Of a DNA stretch of 64,000 nucleotides, positions 51,791-59,889 are shown piece after piece. The notes below the pieces were generated by a model that saw nothing but the letters and a program-made list of their open reading frames with translations, made no database searches and was not told where the DNA came from. The stretch is from assembly GCF_003033885.1 (NCBI RefSeq), contig NZ_CP024081.1:1149897-1213896 (forward strand), written 5' to 3'. This DNA comes from Pseudomonas rhizophila. GTDB lineage: Bacteria > Pseudomonadota > Gammaproteobacteria > Pseudomonadales > Pseudomonadaceae. The translations under genes and the position numbers were made by a program. Each line of letters opens with the position of its first letter. Within the stretch, counting starts at the first letter, position 1.

Positions 51791-52525
51791 TTACCACTTG
51801 CCCGTGCTCATCCCGCCGTCTACCGGCAGTATCGCGCCGGTCGTGAAATCAGCGCCCGCCAGGTACAACACGGCCTCGGCAATTTCCTCGATGGTACCGA
51901 CGCGACCGGACGGGGCCAGGTTGTTGAGGAAGTCGCGGTGCGCCGGGTCATGCATGGGCGTGTCGATGATGCCGGGGGCGACCGCGTTGACCTTGATGTT
52001 GTGCGGCGAAAGCTCCAGCGCCAGGGCACGGGTCATCTGGTTGACCCCGCCTTTGATCAACACCGGCAGCGCCGCCGGCACCTGGATGTTCGGTTGCAGG
52101 GCCACGGCGGCGGAGATGTTGATGATGAAACCCTGCTGACGACCGATCATGTGTGCGGCAGCCGCCTGGCTGGCGTAGACCAGACCCTTGAGGTTGGTGT
52201 CCAGCAGCGCTTCCAGGTCCTGGGGGCTGTATTCGATGAAAGGTTTTGGCAGGAAGAAGCCGGCGTTGTTCACCAGCCCGTCCACGGCCCCGAAGGTTTC
52301 GATGGCTTTGTTGATGAGACGGGTTGAAGTCGCCGGGTCAGCGATATCACCGGCCACGCCAATGAAGTTCGCCGGATGGCTGAGCTGTTGCGCCGCGCTG
52401 TCCAGGCCGGACTGAGAGCGGGCATTGCCCACCACGTTATAGCCCCGATCCAGGAACGCCTGGACCAGACCCAGGCCGATGCCACTGGAGGCGCCGGTGA
52501 TGATGACGGTTTTGTTGAGGCTCAT
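51791..52525 (-). CDS. Short-chain dehydrogenase-like protein lacking the catalytic Tyr
   Basis: 244 residues, SDR fold: TGASSGIGLGL nucleotide motif, NNAG at 86-89, Ser138 (INISAAV), Lys158 (IKGG). The Tyr expected four residues before the Lys is Pro154 (AALPVLIKGG). The rest is typical, ending in DGGMSTGKW. A reductase without Tyr should be very slow or inactive; it may have a binding role or use another residue. ATG 52525 has AGGAG 7 nt upstream. The region before it shares a motif with the LysR promoter at 53121-53138. Confidence 0.87.
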   Translation of the reverse strand: MSLNKTVIITGASSGIGLGLVQAFLDRGYNVVGNARSQSGLDSAAQQLSHPANFIGVAGDIADPATSTRLINKAIETFGAVDGLVNNAGFFLPKPFIEYSPQDLEALLDTNLKGLVYASQAAAAHMIGRQQGFIINISAAVALQPNIQVPAALPVLIKGGVNQMTRALALELSPHNIKVNAVAPGIIDTPMHDPAHRDFLNNLAPSGRVGTIEEIAEAVLYLAGADFTTGAILPVDGGMSTGKW

Positions 52526-52633
52526 GATTGGACTCCTGATCAATTGAATTGAAACCGTTGCGCCGATGTTGGCGGTGGTTGAGATCAGGGTATTGATGCG
52601 CTTGGGTTTGATAAATGCGGGGGCTGGTACTTG

Positions 52634-52651
52634 AGTTGATACGTCATGTAA
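52634..52651. promoter_or_regulatory. AGTTGATACG-N3-TGTAA motif, copy 1 (upstream of the SDR gene)
   Basis: Matches copy 2 at 53121-53138 at all positions except the three central bases; the preceding CTGG-ACTT is conserved too with one base of length change. Confidence 0.5.
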
Positions 52652-52659
52652 TTAATTCA

Positions 52660-52751
52660 ATGTGGGAGCGAGCCTGCTCGCGATGACGGTATTCCAGCCA
52701 ACATCAATGTGACGGGTCCATCGCCATCGCGAGCAGGCTCGCTCCCACAGG
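52660..52751. repeat. Inverted REP pair (REPIN-like)
   Basis: Standard arms. The centre (GGTATTCCAGCCAACATCAA) is close to that of 21726-21817, so the two copies are sister REPINs. Confidence 0.85.
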
Positions 52752-52766
52752 GTTAATCATCAGGCA

Positions 52767-52795
52767 CAAAAAAGCCCGGTCAGTTGGACCGGGCT
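52767..52795 (-). terminator. Terminator of the tautomerase gene
   Basis: On the minus strand GCCCGGTC-CAACT-GACCGGGC is a perfect 8-bp stem followed by six U (the poly-A on the plus strand). Confidence 0.88.
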
Positions 52796-52811
52796 CGGGA
52801 AGGTAGAACCG

Positions 52812-53018
52812 TCACTCTTTGGGCAAGCTTCGGTATTGCGTCGTCGTCATACCCGCGTAACCCCAGTTATCGGTGTCGACTTCCTCGATCACGATGTGGG
52901 TCAAGTGCGGGTCCTTGCCCAGCACCCGCTGCAGGGTTTCGGTGATCTCGGAAATGACCTGGGCTTTCTGTTCGCGAGTGACGCCGTCGCGGGTTATACG
53001 CACATTGACGAAAGGCAT
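52812..53018 (-). CDS. 4-oxalocrotonate tautomerase-family protein
   Basis: 68 residues starting MPFVNVRITRDG; Pro at position 2 (Pro1 after Met removal) is the catalytic base of the family. QVISEITETLQRVLGKDPHL and IVIEEVDTDNWGYAG are characteristic. AGGAG lies 7 nt before ATG 53018. Divergent from a LysR gene, likely regulated by it; substrate unknown. Confidence 0.92.
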   Translation of the reverse strand: MPFVNVRITRDGVTREQKAQVISEITETLQRVLGKDPHLTHIVIEEVDTDNWGYAGMTTTQYRSLPKE

Positions 53019-53120
53019 GATGCACTCCTGCTGATGAGAAATGAGCGCAGGAGGTTCCCGCGCCACGGGGGCCACTATATTTATACGCCTGCGGCTGATA
53101 AACAGGTGTCTGGAACTTTC

Positions 53121-53138
53121 AGTTGATACGCGGTGTAA
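53121..53138. promoter_or_regulatory. AGTTGATACG-N3-TGTAA motif, copy 2 (between tautomerase and LysR genes)
   Basis: Only 7 bp before the LysR start codon; with copy 1 upstream of the SDR gene it marks a likely LysR regulon including its own gene. Confidence 0.5.
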
Positions 53139-53144
53139 CGAATC

Positions 53145-54068
53145 ATGAAGCGTCATTTCGAAGACCTGCAGTTGGGCAGCATAGAACTGTTCTGCCTGGC
53201 GGCGGAGGCAGGGAGTTTCACTGCGGCGGCGCAGCTTGCCGGTGTGACTCCGGCGGCGGTGAGTCGCTCGATTTTTCGTCTGGAGGAGCGCCTGGGTTCG
53301 CGTCTTTTCGTGCGCACCACACGCAGCATTCGGCTGACGGAAGCCGGCAAGACCTATTTCGAGCAATGCCGGCAAGCGCTGACGCAACTGGTGGAGGCGC
53401 AACAGGAGATGATGGGCGCGCAATCGGTGCCGTCCGGGCAACTGCGCATCAGCCTGCCCACCACCTATGGTCATCACCGCATCCTGCCCTTGCTGCCGGC
53501 CTTTCGGGCGCTGTACCCGCAAGTGACGGTGGACCTGCACCTGAGCAACCGAAACATCGACTTCGTTGCCGAAGGTTATGACCTCGCCATCCGGGTGCGA
53601 GCACAACCCGACTCATCGATGATCGCCCGACTGCTGGAAGACGCGAAATTGGTGGTGGTCGCGTCCCCGGATTACTTGCGCAAGGCCGGCACGCCGCAGG
53701 TCCTTGAAGATCTGGACGACCATGAGTGCATCCAGTTCGAATTGCCCAGCAGCGGCCGGCGGATTTCCTGGTTGTTCAATGTCGACGGCAAGGAAAAGGA
53801 GGTGTTCGGCGAAGGAGGGTATTGCTGTTCGGACGATGTGCTCGGCGGCGTGACGCTGGCCAAACATGGCGCCGGCTTGTTCCAGACCTACAAATTCATC
53901 GTGGAGCAGGAGCTGGCCAACGGGCAATTGGTGGAGGTACTTGCGCCTTTCGCGGGGCGCTCACGTCCGTTCACCTTGCTGTATCCCCACGGTCGGTACG
54001 TGCCGCAGCGGGTGCGCGCCTTTGTCGATTTCCTGCTGCAGTACCGGGAGCAGTGGGCGGCGGATTGA
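53145..54068 (+). CDS. LysR-type transcriptional regulator
   Basis: 307 residues. HTH from SIELFCLAAEAGSFTAAAQL to TPAAVSRSIFRLEERLG, then a substrate-binding domain (GQLRISLPTTYGHHRILPLL). It is divergent from the tautomerase gene and has the shared motif in its promoter, as has the SDR gene. Inducer unknown. Confidence 0.92.
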   Translation: MKRHFEDLQLGSIELFCLAAEAGSFTAAAQLAGVTPAAVSRSIFRLEERLGSRLFVRTTRSIRLTEAGKTYFEQCRQALTQLVEAQQEMMGAQSVPSGQLRISLPTTYGHHRILPLLPAFRALYPQVTVDLHLSNRNIDFVAEGYDLAIRVRAQPDSSMIARLLEDAKLVVVASPDYLRKAGTPQVLEDLDDHECIQFELPSSGRRISWLFNVDGKEKEVFGEGGYCCSDDVLGGVTLAKHGAGLFQTYKFIVEQELANGQLVEVLAPFAGRSRPFTLLYPHGRYVPQRVRAFVDFLLQYREQWAAD

Positions 54069-54079
54069 AGTAACGGTGA

Positions 54080-54112
54080 CCTGTGGCGAGGGGATAAATC
54101 CCCTCGCCACAT
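54080..54112. repeat. REP-like hairpin (GGCGAGGGGAT class)
   Basis: TGTGGCGAGGGGAT and ATCCCCTCGCCACA, near-perfect 14-bp arms; lies after the LysR gene between convergent genes, so it may act as a two-way terminator. Confidence 0.75.
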
Positions 54113-54163
54113 TGAATCCCTGCCGCTTCAAGTTAACTAACGGCGCCCACGGAGATTTTTAGC

Positions 54164-54598
54164 TCAGAACCGAAACGCCTGCCGCCCAATCAGCAGCCAC
54201 TTGCCATTCTTCTGCTTCTGCCAGATCTGAAAGTTCTCAATTTCCGTCGGAACCACTTCGGTGCCTTTGAGCGCTTGCGCGGAGAAGTGGTGACGCACCA
54301 GGGCCACATCGCCTGACAGGGTGATTTTCTGATCCTTCATCTCCAGGGTCTTGAACGCGCTCTTGCCGGTTTCGATGTCGGCAATGAAGGCTTTCTTGTC
54401 CTGAATCTTCCCGCTGGAGTGCCCGTAGGTCAGGTTTTCGGCGGCCAGTGCCTGGAGTTGTGGGATGTCTTTGTGCAGCATGGCTTGGGTCAGATGGTCG
54501 ACGGCCTGGGCCACTTCCTGCTCGGCCGATGAAGAGGCAGCCGCGACGTAGCCGCTGAACAGGCACAGAAAGCTGATGACCAATGTGGCTTTTTTCAT
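54164..54598 (-). CDS. Exported NTF2-like (DUF4440-type) protein
   Basis: 144 residues with a signal peptide (cut near VAA-ASS). The SnoaL/NTF2 cone is visible: VAQAVDHLTQAMLHKDIPQL, AAENLTYGHSSGKI and WQKQKNGKWLLIGRQAF. These domains bind or isomerise small ligands; no catalytic pair is clear. AAGGAAA lies 7 nt before ATG 54598. Confidence 0.85.
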   Translation of the reverse strand: MKKATLVISFLCLFSGYVAAASSSAEQEVAQAVDHLTQAMLHKDIPQLQALAAENLTYGHSSGKIQDKKAFIADIETGKSAFKTLEMKDQKITLSGDVALVRHHFSAQALKGTEVVPTEIENFQIWQKQKNGKWLLIGRQAFRF

Positions 54599-54741
54599 GG
54601 GTATTTCCTTATTTTTGTAGGTATCGGAGCGGATTAGCGTTTTCGGCTGATCTCGTCTGTCATCGTACAACTTGTTTGGGGTGACGGGAATAGGTCGTCA
54701 AGTTTGGTCACTGCGGAGGGCGACATCGGTGGGCTTCAGAT

Positions 54742-55638
54742 TCAGAGACCCTCGCGAACGGCCCCGCGAATGCCCTCCAGCAACATGGCAAACGCCGGGT
54801 TGTCATTGTCCTGGCGCCATACCAGGTGCAACTCGCTTTGTACCCCTTCACCCAGATCGATCTCACGAAACACCACCTGCCTGAACACCACGCTGGTGGC
54901 ACACCGGGGCACCAGTGCCAGACCCATGCCGGCGTTAACCAGCGCCAGGATCGTCAGTGAGGAACCCAGCCATTGCACGAACTGCGGTGCAACGCGGGCC
55001 GAGCGCAGCATGCCGGTGAGCAGTTCGTTGAAAGGTGGGTAGGCGGAGTGGGAGTACATCAGGAAGGGTTCACCGTCGAGATCTTCGACGCCCACCGAAT
55101 CGGCGCTGGCCAGCGGATGCCCGACGGGCACGGCCAGGACGAACGGTTCGCGCACGAGGCACTCGGTGGCGTAGCCGGTTTCCAGCAGTGGCGAGCGGAC
55201 GATCCCCAGGTCGATGCGGCGAGCGCGCAGGGCCTCGTGTTGCTGGTAGGTGTTCATCTCCGACAGAACGATTTTTACCTGGGGTTGCTTCAAGCGGGCT
55301 TCGGCGATGACTTTGGGTAGAAACTCATACACCGCGCTGCCGACGAAGCTGATGGTGACTGAGCCGATGTCGCCCTGGGCAAACCGCTTGGCGGCCACGG
55401 CGGCTTGTTGCGCCTGCTCCAGCAGGTTCTGCGCTTCGATGAAAAACGCCCGTCCGGCGGCGGTGAGCGCCACGCTGCGAGTGCTGCGGGTGAACAGTTC
55501 GACACCCAGGTGATGTTCCAGCAACTGGATCTGCCGACTCAGCGGAGGCTGGGTCATGTTCAGACGTTCGGCGGCGCGACGGAAGTTGAGTTCGGTCGCC
55601 ACCGTGGTGAAGCAGCGTAGTTGGGCCAGTTCAAACAT
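54742..55638 (-). CDS. LysR-type transcriptional regulator
   Basis: 298 residues. HTH ELAQLRCFTTVATELNFRRA, MTQPPLSRQIQLLEHHLGVE, then the effector domain. Divergent from the glucarate dehydratase-type gene (107-bp gap) and so its likely regulator. ATG 55638 is the family start; an extension to 55689 is not supported. Confidence 0.92.
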   Translation of the reverse strand: MFELAQLRCFTTVATELNFRRAAERLNMTQPPLSRQIQLLEHHLGVELFTRSTRSVALTAAGRAFFIEAQNLLEQAQQAAVAAKRFAQGDIGSVTISFVGSAVYEFLPKVIAEARLKQPQVKIVLSEMNTYQQHEALRARRIDLGIVRSPLLETGYATECLVREPFVLAVPVGHPLASADSVGVEDLDGEPFLMYSHSAYPPFNELLTGMLRSARVAPQFVQWLGSSLTILALVNAGMGLALVPRCATSVVFRQVVFREIDLGEGVQSELHLVWRQDNDNPAFAMLLEGIRGAVREGL

Positions 55639-55745
55639 TGATTCGATCCAGGTATCAATCAAGTGCCAAGTTAGATTAGACGGGAACAATACCCACCGTC
55701 CATCATCGACCCGTCCTCTACAAAAACAATGATCGGAGCCGCTGC

Positions 55746-57020
55746 ATGAAGATCACCCGCGTCACCGTCACACCCATCGCCTTTCGCGATCCGCCGCTGC
55801 TCAACGCCAGCGGCATTCATGAGCCCTACGCATTGCGTTCGATCATCGAGATCGAGAGCGACAACGGGTACATCGGCCTGGGCGAGAGTTACGGCGATGC
55901 GCCGGCCCTGGCGATCCAGCAGCAATTGCAAAGCCAGTTGATCGGGCTCGACCCGTTCAACCTCAACCAGTTGCGGGCCATCGTCCAGGCCACCGTGGCC
56001 GCCCACCGGCCCGCCAGCGTTGCCGGTGCGGAACTGGCGCCGGGTTCCCATGCGAGCAAGGCGGTGAGCAATGCTTACTCAGCGTTTGAAGTGGCCTGCC
56101 TGGACCTGCAAGCCCATTACCTGAACGTGCCGCTGGTGGATCTGCTGGGCGGGGCGATTCGGGATGAGATCCCGTTCAGCGCCTATCTGTTTTTCAAGTA
56201 CGCCGAGCACGTCGATTCGCCGTATCCGCCGGACAGCTGGGGCGAGGCGCTCAACGAACAGCAGATCGTCGCCCAGGCCCGGCGCATGATCCAGGACTAC
56301 GGCTTCAAGAGTATCAAGCTCAAGGCTGGCACCCTGGAGCCGGAACACGAGGTTTCCTGCATCAAGGCGTTGAAGCAGGCGTTTCCCGGCTACCCGCTGC
56401 GCATCGATCCCAATGGTAACTGGTCGCTGGAAACCTCCATTCGCATGGCCGAGCTGCTGGGCGATGACCTGCAATATTACGAAGACCCTACACCAGGGCT
56501 CGAAGGCATGGCCGAACTGCACAAGCGCACGGGCCTGCCGCTGGCGACCAATATGGTGGTCACCGATTTCGACGAGTTCCGTCGCAGCGTGGCGCTGAAC
56601 AGCGTGCAGATCGTCTTGGCCGACCATCATTACTGGGGCGGGCTGCGAGACACCCAGGCGCTGGCGAAAATGTGCGACACCTTTGGCCTGGGCGTGTCGA
56701 TGCATTCGAACTCCCACCTGGGCATCAGCCTGATGGCCATGGCCCACGTCGCGGCTTCGGTGCCGAACCTGGATTACGCCTGTGACACCCATTACCCGTG
56801 GCAGGAACCGGATGAAGAGGTGATCAAGGGCGGCAAGCTGCCGATTGTCGATGGTTGCGTGAAAATCACCCGTGCGCCGGGGCTTGGACTGGAGCTGGAC
56901 CGCGATCAACTGGGCAAGCTGCATGAGCAGTTCCTCAGTTGCGGCATCCGCCAGCGCGACGATGTGCGGCAGATGCAGCGCTACAAGCCGGACTGGAAAA
57001 CCGTCAAACCGAGGTTCTGA
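55746..57020 (+). CDS. gudD: Glucarate dehydratase-type enolase-superfamily enzyme
   Basis: 424 residues. GlucD subgroup features: the KxK acid/base pair (KSIKLKAG), metal ligands in RIDPNGNW (Asp), YYEDP (Glu) and LATNMVV (Asn), and the His/Asp dyad MHSNSHLG and LADHHYWGGL. It dehydrates D-glucarate (or a stereoisomer) to 5-keto-4-deoxyglucarate. The downstream aldolase or dehydratase and a sugar-acid transporter are not next to it, so they must be elsewhere. Divergent LysR gene. Confidence 0.88.
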   Translation: MKITRVTVTPIAFRDPPLLNASGIHEPYALRSIIEIESDNGYIGLGESYGDAPALAIQQQLQSQLIGLDPFNLNQLRAIVQATVAAHRPASVAGAELAPGSHASKAVSNAYSAFEVACLDLQAHYLNVPLVDLLGGAIRDEIPFSAYLFFKYAEHVDSPYPPDSWGEALNEQQIVAQARRMIQDYGFKSIKLKAGTLEPEHEVSCIKALKQAFPGYPLRIDPNGNWSLETSIRMAELLGDDLQYYEDPTPGLEGMAELHKRTGLPLATNMVVTDFDEFRRSVALNSVQIVLADHHYWGGLRDTQALAKMCDTFGLGVSMHSNSHLGISLMAMAHVAASVPNLDYACDTHYPWQEPDEEVIKGGKLPIVDGCVKITRAPGLGLELDRDQLGKLHEQFLSCGIRQRDDVRQMQRYKPDWKTVKPRF

Positions 57021-57029
57021 GTCAAGGAT

Positions 57030-57119
57030 CCTGTGGGAGCGAGCCTGCTCGCGATGGCGTTGGGTCAGCAGCATTTAGGGTGGCTGACACACCGCCATCG
57101 CGAGCAGGCTCGCTCCCAC
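57030..57119. repeat. Inverted REP pair (REPIN-like)
   Basis: Standard arms around GTTGGGTCAGCAGCATTTAG; a sister of the copy at 44976-45066 (shared CAGCAGCATT and GACAC pieces). Confidence 0.85.
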
Positions 57120-57302
57120 CTTAGTTTCAGGGTTAGGCCCTAAGTATTGCCCCTCCGTCACATCGCAGTCTTACACCCAAACTGCCGCGCCGGGCCGGCG
57201 CCTCCAAAGCATCCGCCAATTGCCTCCAAGGCAGCGTATGACGCGGCCTGTCGCCTTTCGATAATCGCCTCCGACATCCCGTCTCATGTTGCGGAGCGCG
57301 CC

Positions 57303-58487
57303 ATGCACAACAATAAAAATACTCGCCACCGTTTTTTGCCTGCGGTCATCGCCGGCCTTTCGACCCTTGGCCTGACGTCGTGGGCCCAGGCTGAAATCAT
57401 GCTGTACGACAAGGACCAGACCACCTTTTCCACCGACGGCTATATCAACGCCTTTTACGTCAACAGCGATGTTGACCGGGCAGGGGAGCAGTTCGACCGT
57501 CGGCAGGCGCGGGTCAAGATGGGCTTCTTGCCCAACTACCTGGGCTTCAACATGGGCAAGCAGGTCGATGACCTCAAGCTTGGCGCCCGTGCCTCGTTCT
57601 GGGTGACCATCAACGACAGCGAAACCAACGGCACCGACACCGCCATCGACGTGCGGCAGTTCTACGGCACCGTCGCCAATCCGCAGTGGGGTGAAGTGCT
57701 GGTCGGCAAGGACTTCGGTCTGTTCGCCCGTTCCAACATTCTGCTGGACGAGTTGCTGGCCGGTTACGGGCAGGTCAGCGATACCCTCGGGTTGGTGGAC
57801 GGCGGCGGGGTGTCGTTCGGCAACATCGGCAGCGGCTACCCATATCCGTTCCCGACTTCGCAGATCACTTACCGCACGCCGGTGATGGATGGGCTGCGGG
57901 TGGCGGTGGGCATCATGGACCCGGTAGACACCAACGACAGCAGCGCCACCGGCAAGGCCTACCAGGAAAATCCGCGTACTGAAAGTGAGGTGACCTACCA
58001 GTTCGACCTGGGTGGGGCGAAGATCTACAGCTGGCTCAACGGCAGCTACCAGACCTCGGACAACACCGACACCACGGTCGATTCAGTGACCTCCAAAGGC
58101 CTGGGCTATGGCGTACAGGCGAAGATGGGCGGCCTGTCGCTCACCGGTTCCGGGTTCCAGGCCAAGGGTATCAACCCGTTCTTCACCAACAACGCCGGCG
58201 AAGCGACGTTGCGCAATGTCGACAGTACCGGCTACCTGTTGCAGGGCTCCTACAAACTGGGCAAGAACCGCCTGGCGCTGTCCTACGGCAAGACCGAGGA
58301 CGACGGCAATGGCGTGGTGGGCAGCGGCGCCGACTATGAAACCCGTGGCATAGCGCTGTTCCATGACGTCAACGACAACCTCAAGCTCGTGGCCGAATAC
58401 AACCAGTTCGAAATCAACGGCCATGACACCAGCGCCCAGAACGAAGACACCGACACCTTTGCGGTGGGGGCGGTGTTGACCTGGTAA
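57303..58487 (+). CDS. Gram-negative porin (general diffusion, Porin_4-like)
   Basis: 394 residues. Signal peptide (cut near AQA-EIM), then a 16-strand barrel pattern: EIMLYDKDQTTFSTDGYINA, VRQFYGTVANPQWGEVLVGK, FGLFARSN (typical of the family), ending in FAVGAVLTW with a terminal aromatic. GCGGAG before ATG 57303; the open frame extends upstream but without signal peptide. Placed between the sugar-acid gene and the PQQ-related regulators; its substrate is unknown. Confidence 0.9.
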   Translation: MHNNKNTRHRFLPAVIAGLSTLGLTSWAQAEIMLYDKDQTTFSTDGYINAFYVNSDVDRAGEQFDRRQARVKMGFLPNYLGFNMGKQVDDLKLGARASFWVTINDSETNGTDTAIDVRQFYGTVANPQWGEVLVGKDFGLFARSNILLDELLAGYGQVSDTLGLVDGGGVSFGNIGSGYPYPFPTSQITYRTPVMDGLRVAVGIMDPVDTNDSSATGKAYQENPRTESEVTYQFDLGGAKIYSWLNGSYQTSDNTDTTVDSVTSKGLGYGVQAKMGGLSLTGSGFQAKGINPFFTNNAGEATLRNVDSTGYLLQGSYKLGKNRLALSYGKTEDDGNGVVGSGADYETRGIALFHDVNDNLKLVAEYNQFEINGHDTSAQNEDTDTFAVGAVLTW

Positions 58488-58516
58488 AGAGGATCCATCG
58501 GGAGCAATGCACAACC

Positions 58517-58549
58517 CTGTGGTGAGGGGATAAATCCCCTCACCACAGG
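58517..58549. repeat. REP-like hairpin (GGTGAGGGGAT class)
   Basis: CTGTGGTGAGGGGAT and ATCCCCTCACCACAG, perfect arms; just after the porin stop, possible terminator. Confidence 0.75.
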
Positions 58550-58725
58550 AGCATTCCAGCCGAAGCCCGGGGTTTTTTGTGGTGGTCCCTGCCGTGCGCA
58601 TCGCGGCAGGGGCCGCCACTGTTCTCCTCCCATGGAAGCGTCTACCCGCTACCCAAGTAGCATTCGTGAGTCGGGCGCCGCTTCGTACACTCAAGGTTCC
58701 TGTCACGCACCCGTCGGAGGCGAAG

Positions 58726-59889
58726 ATGCTAAAGGCCCAGAGCGAAGGTGTGATAAGCGCCATGTCCCAGGCAACGAACGTCCAGCAAGTTGCCCAGGAG
58801 CTGGCGCGGCAGTTGTTGCACCCGCACTTGGGTTTCGTGCTGTTTTTCTGCTCCGCCGAATACGACTTGCCGGCTCTTGGCCAGGCACTCTCCCAGAGCT
58901 TCGGCGGGATTCGCCTGGTGGGCTGCACCAGCGCCGGAGAAATCACCAGTCAAGGCTATGGCCGCAACTGCGTCACAGCGGTGGGTTTCGATCATCGGCA
59001 TTTTTCCATTGCCGCCGAGCTGATCGGGGAAATGGAGCACTTCAGCCTGATCGACGCCCAGCAAATGGTCGAACGACTGGCCAGCGGTTGCCGCAGCAAT
59101 GCGCTGGCGCCGATCAAGGGCCACAGCTTTGCCCTGACCTTGCTCGATGGGTTGTCCAGTCGCGAGGAGATGGTGCTGGCGGCGTTGAGCGCGGCGCTGG
59201 GGGACATTCCGCATTTCGGCGGTTCGGCCGGCGACGACAACTACCTGACTCACACCCACGTGTACTACGAAGGTCAGTTCCACAGCGGCGCGGCCGTGGT
59301 GGTGCTGATCAACACCTGGCTGGATTTCGAGGTGTTCACCACCCATCACATCCTGCCTCGGGAGGAGAAGTTGGTCGTGACCGGGGCCGACAGCACCTCA
59401 CGGCGTGTCTACGAGCTCAATGCCGAGCCCGCCGCCGAGGAATATGCCCGGCACATCGGTGTGCCGGTGAACGCGTTGAACTACCGGGTCTTCGCCGCCC
59501 ATCCGCTGGCGGTGCGCATCAACGACCAGTATTACGTGCGGGCGATCCAGCAGGTGCACCCAGACCTGAGCCTGAGTTTTTACTGTGCGGTGGAGAACGG
59601 CATCGTGCTCACGGCGATGACCCCGGGCCCTTTGCTGCACAACCTGCAAGAACTGTTCAGCGGCTTGCAGGGGCGTCTGGGTGACTTGCTGCTGACCATC
59701 GGCTGTGACTGTTTTCTCAGGCGCATGGAACTGGAAGATCGCGGTGGCCTGGAGCAGATCGGCCAGTTCCTGCGCGACCATCGCGTGATGGGCTTCAACA
59801 CCTACGGAGAGCAGTTCAATGGCATGCACATCAACCAGACCTTCACCGGAGTTGCCATTGCCCGCCATCGCGTCCCCGGCCATCGCTGA
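58726..59889 (+). CDS. FIST-domain sensory protein
   Basis: 387 residues. FIST N and C domains: LVGCTSAGEIT, FGGSAGDDN, LEVFTTH-like FEVFTTHHILP, and the late GFNTYGEQFN loop, all typical. These domains are thought to sense small ligands such as amino acids. GGAGG before ATG 58726. The next gene, a hybrid kinase, starts inside its 3' end, so the pair is translated together. Same order as P. aeruginosa PA1975-PA1976 (recalled), in the ethanol-oxidation regulation locus. Confidence 0.9.
   Translation: MLKAQSEGVISAMSQATNVQQVAQELARQLLHPHLGFVLFFCSAEYDLPALGQALSQSFGGIRLVGCTSAGEITSQGYGRNCVTAVGFDHRHFSIAAELIGEMEHFSLIDAQQMVERLASGCRSNALAPIKGHSFALTLLDGLSSREEMVLAALSAALGDIPHFGGSAGDDNYLTHTHVYYEGQFHSGAAVVVLINTWLDFEVFTTHHILPREEKLVVTGADSTSRRVYELNAEPAAEEYARHIGVPVNALNYRVFAAHPLAVRINDQYYVRAIQQVHPDLSLSFYCAVENGIVLTAMTPGPLLHNLQELFSGLQGRLGDLLLTIGCDCFLRRMELEDRGGLEQIGQFLRDHRVMGFNTYGEQFNGMHINQTFTGVAIARHRVPGHR

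Noticed and set aside
51791..52525. SDR gene as a pseudogene because of the missing Tyr
   Set aside because: Full length, in frame, with ribosome site, terminator and promoter motif; only one catalytic residue differs.
21726..57119. Repeated palindromes as a possible CRISPR array
   Set aside because: Copies are dispersed one or two per intergenic gap over 35 kb, inverted, and lack regular spacers or cas genes; they are REP/REPIN elements.
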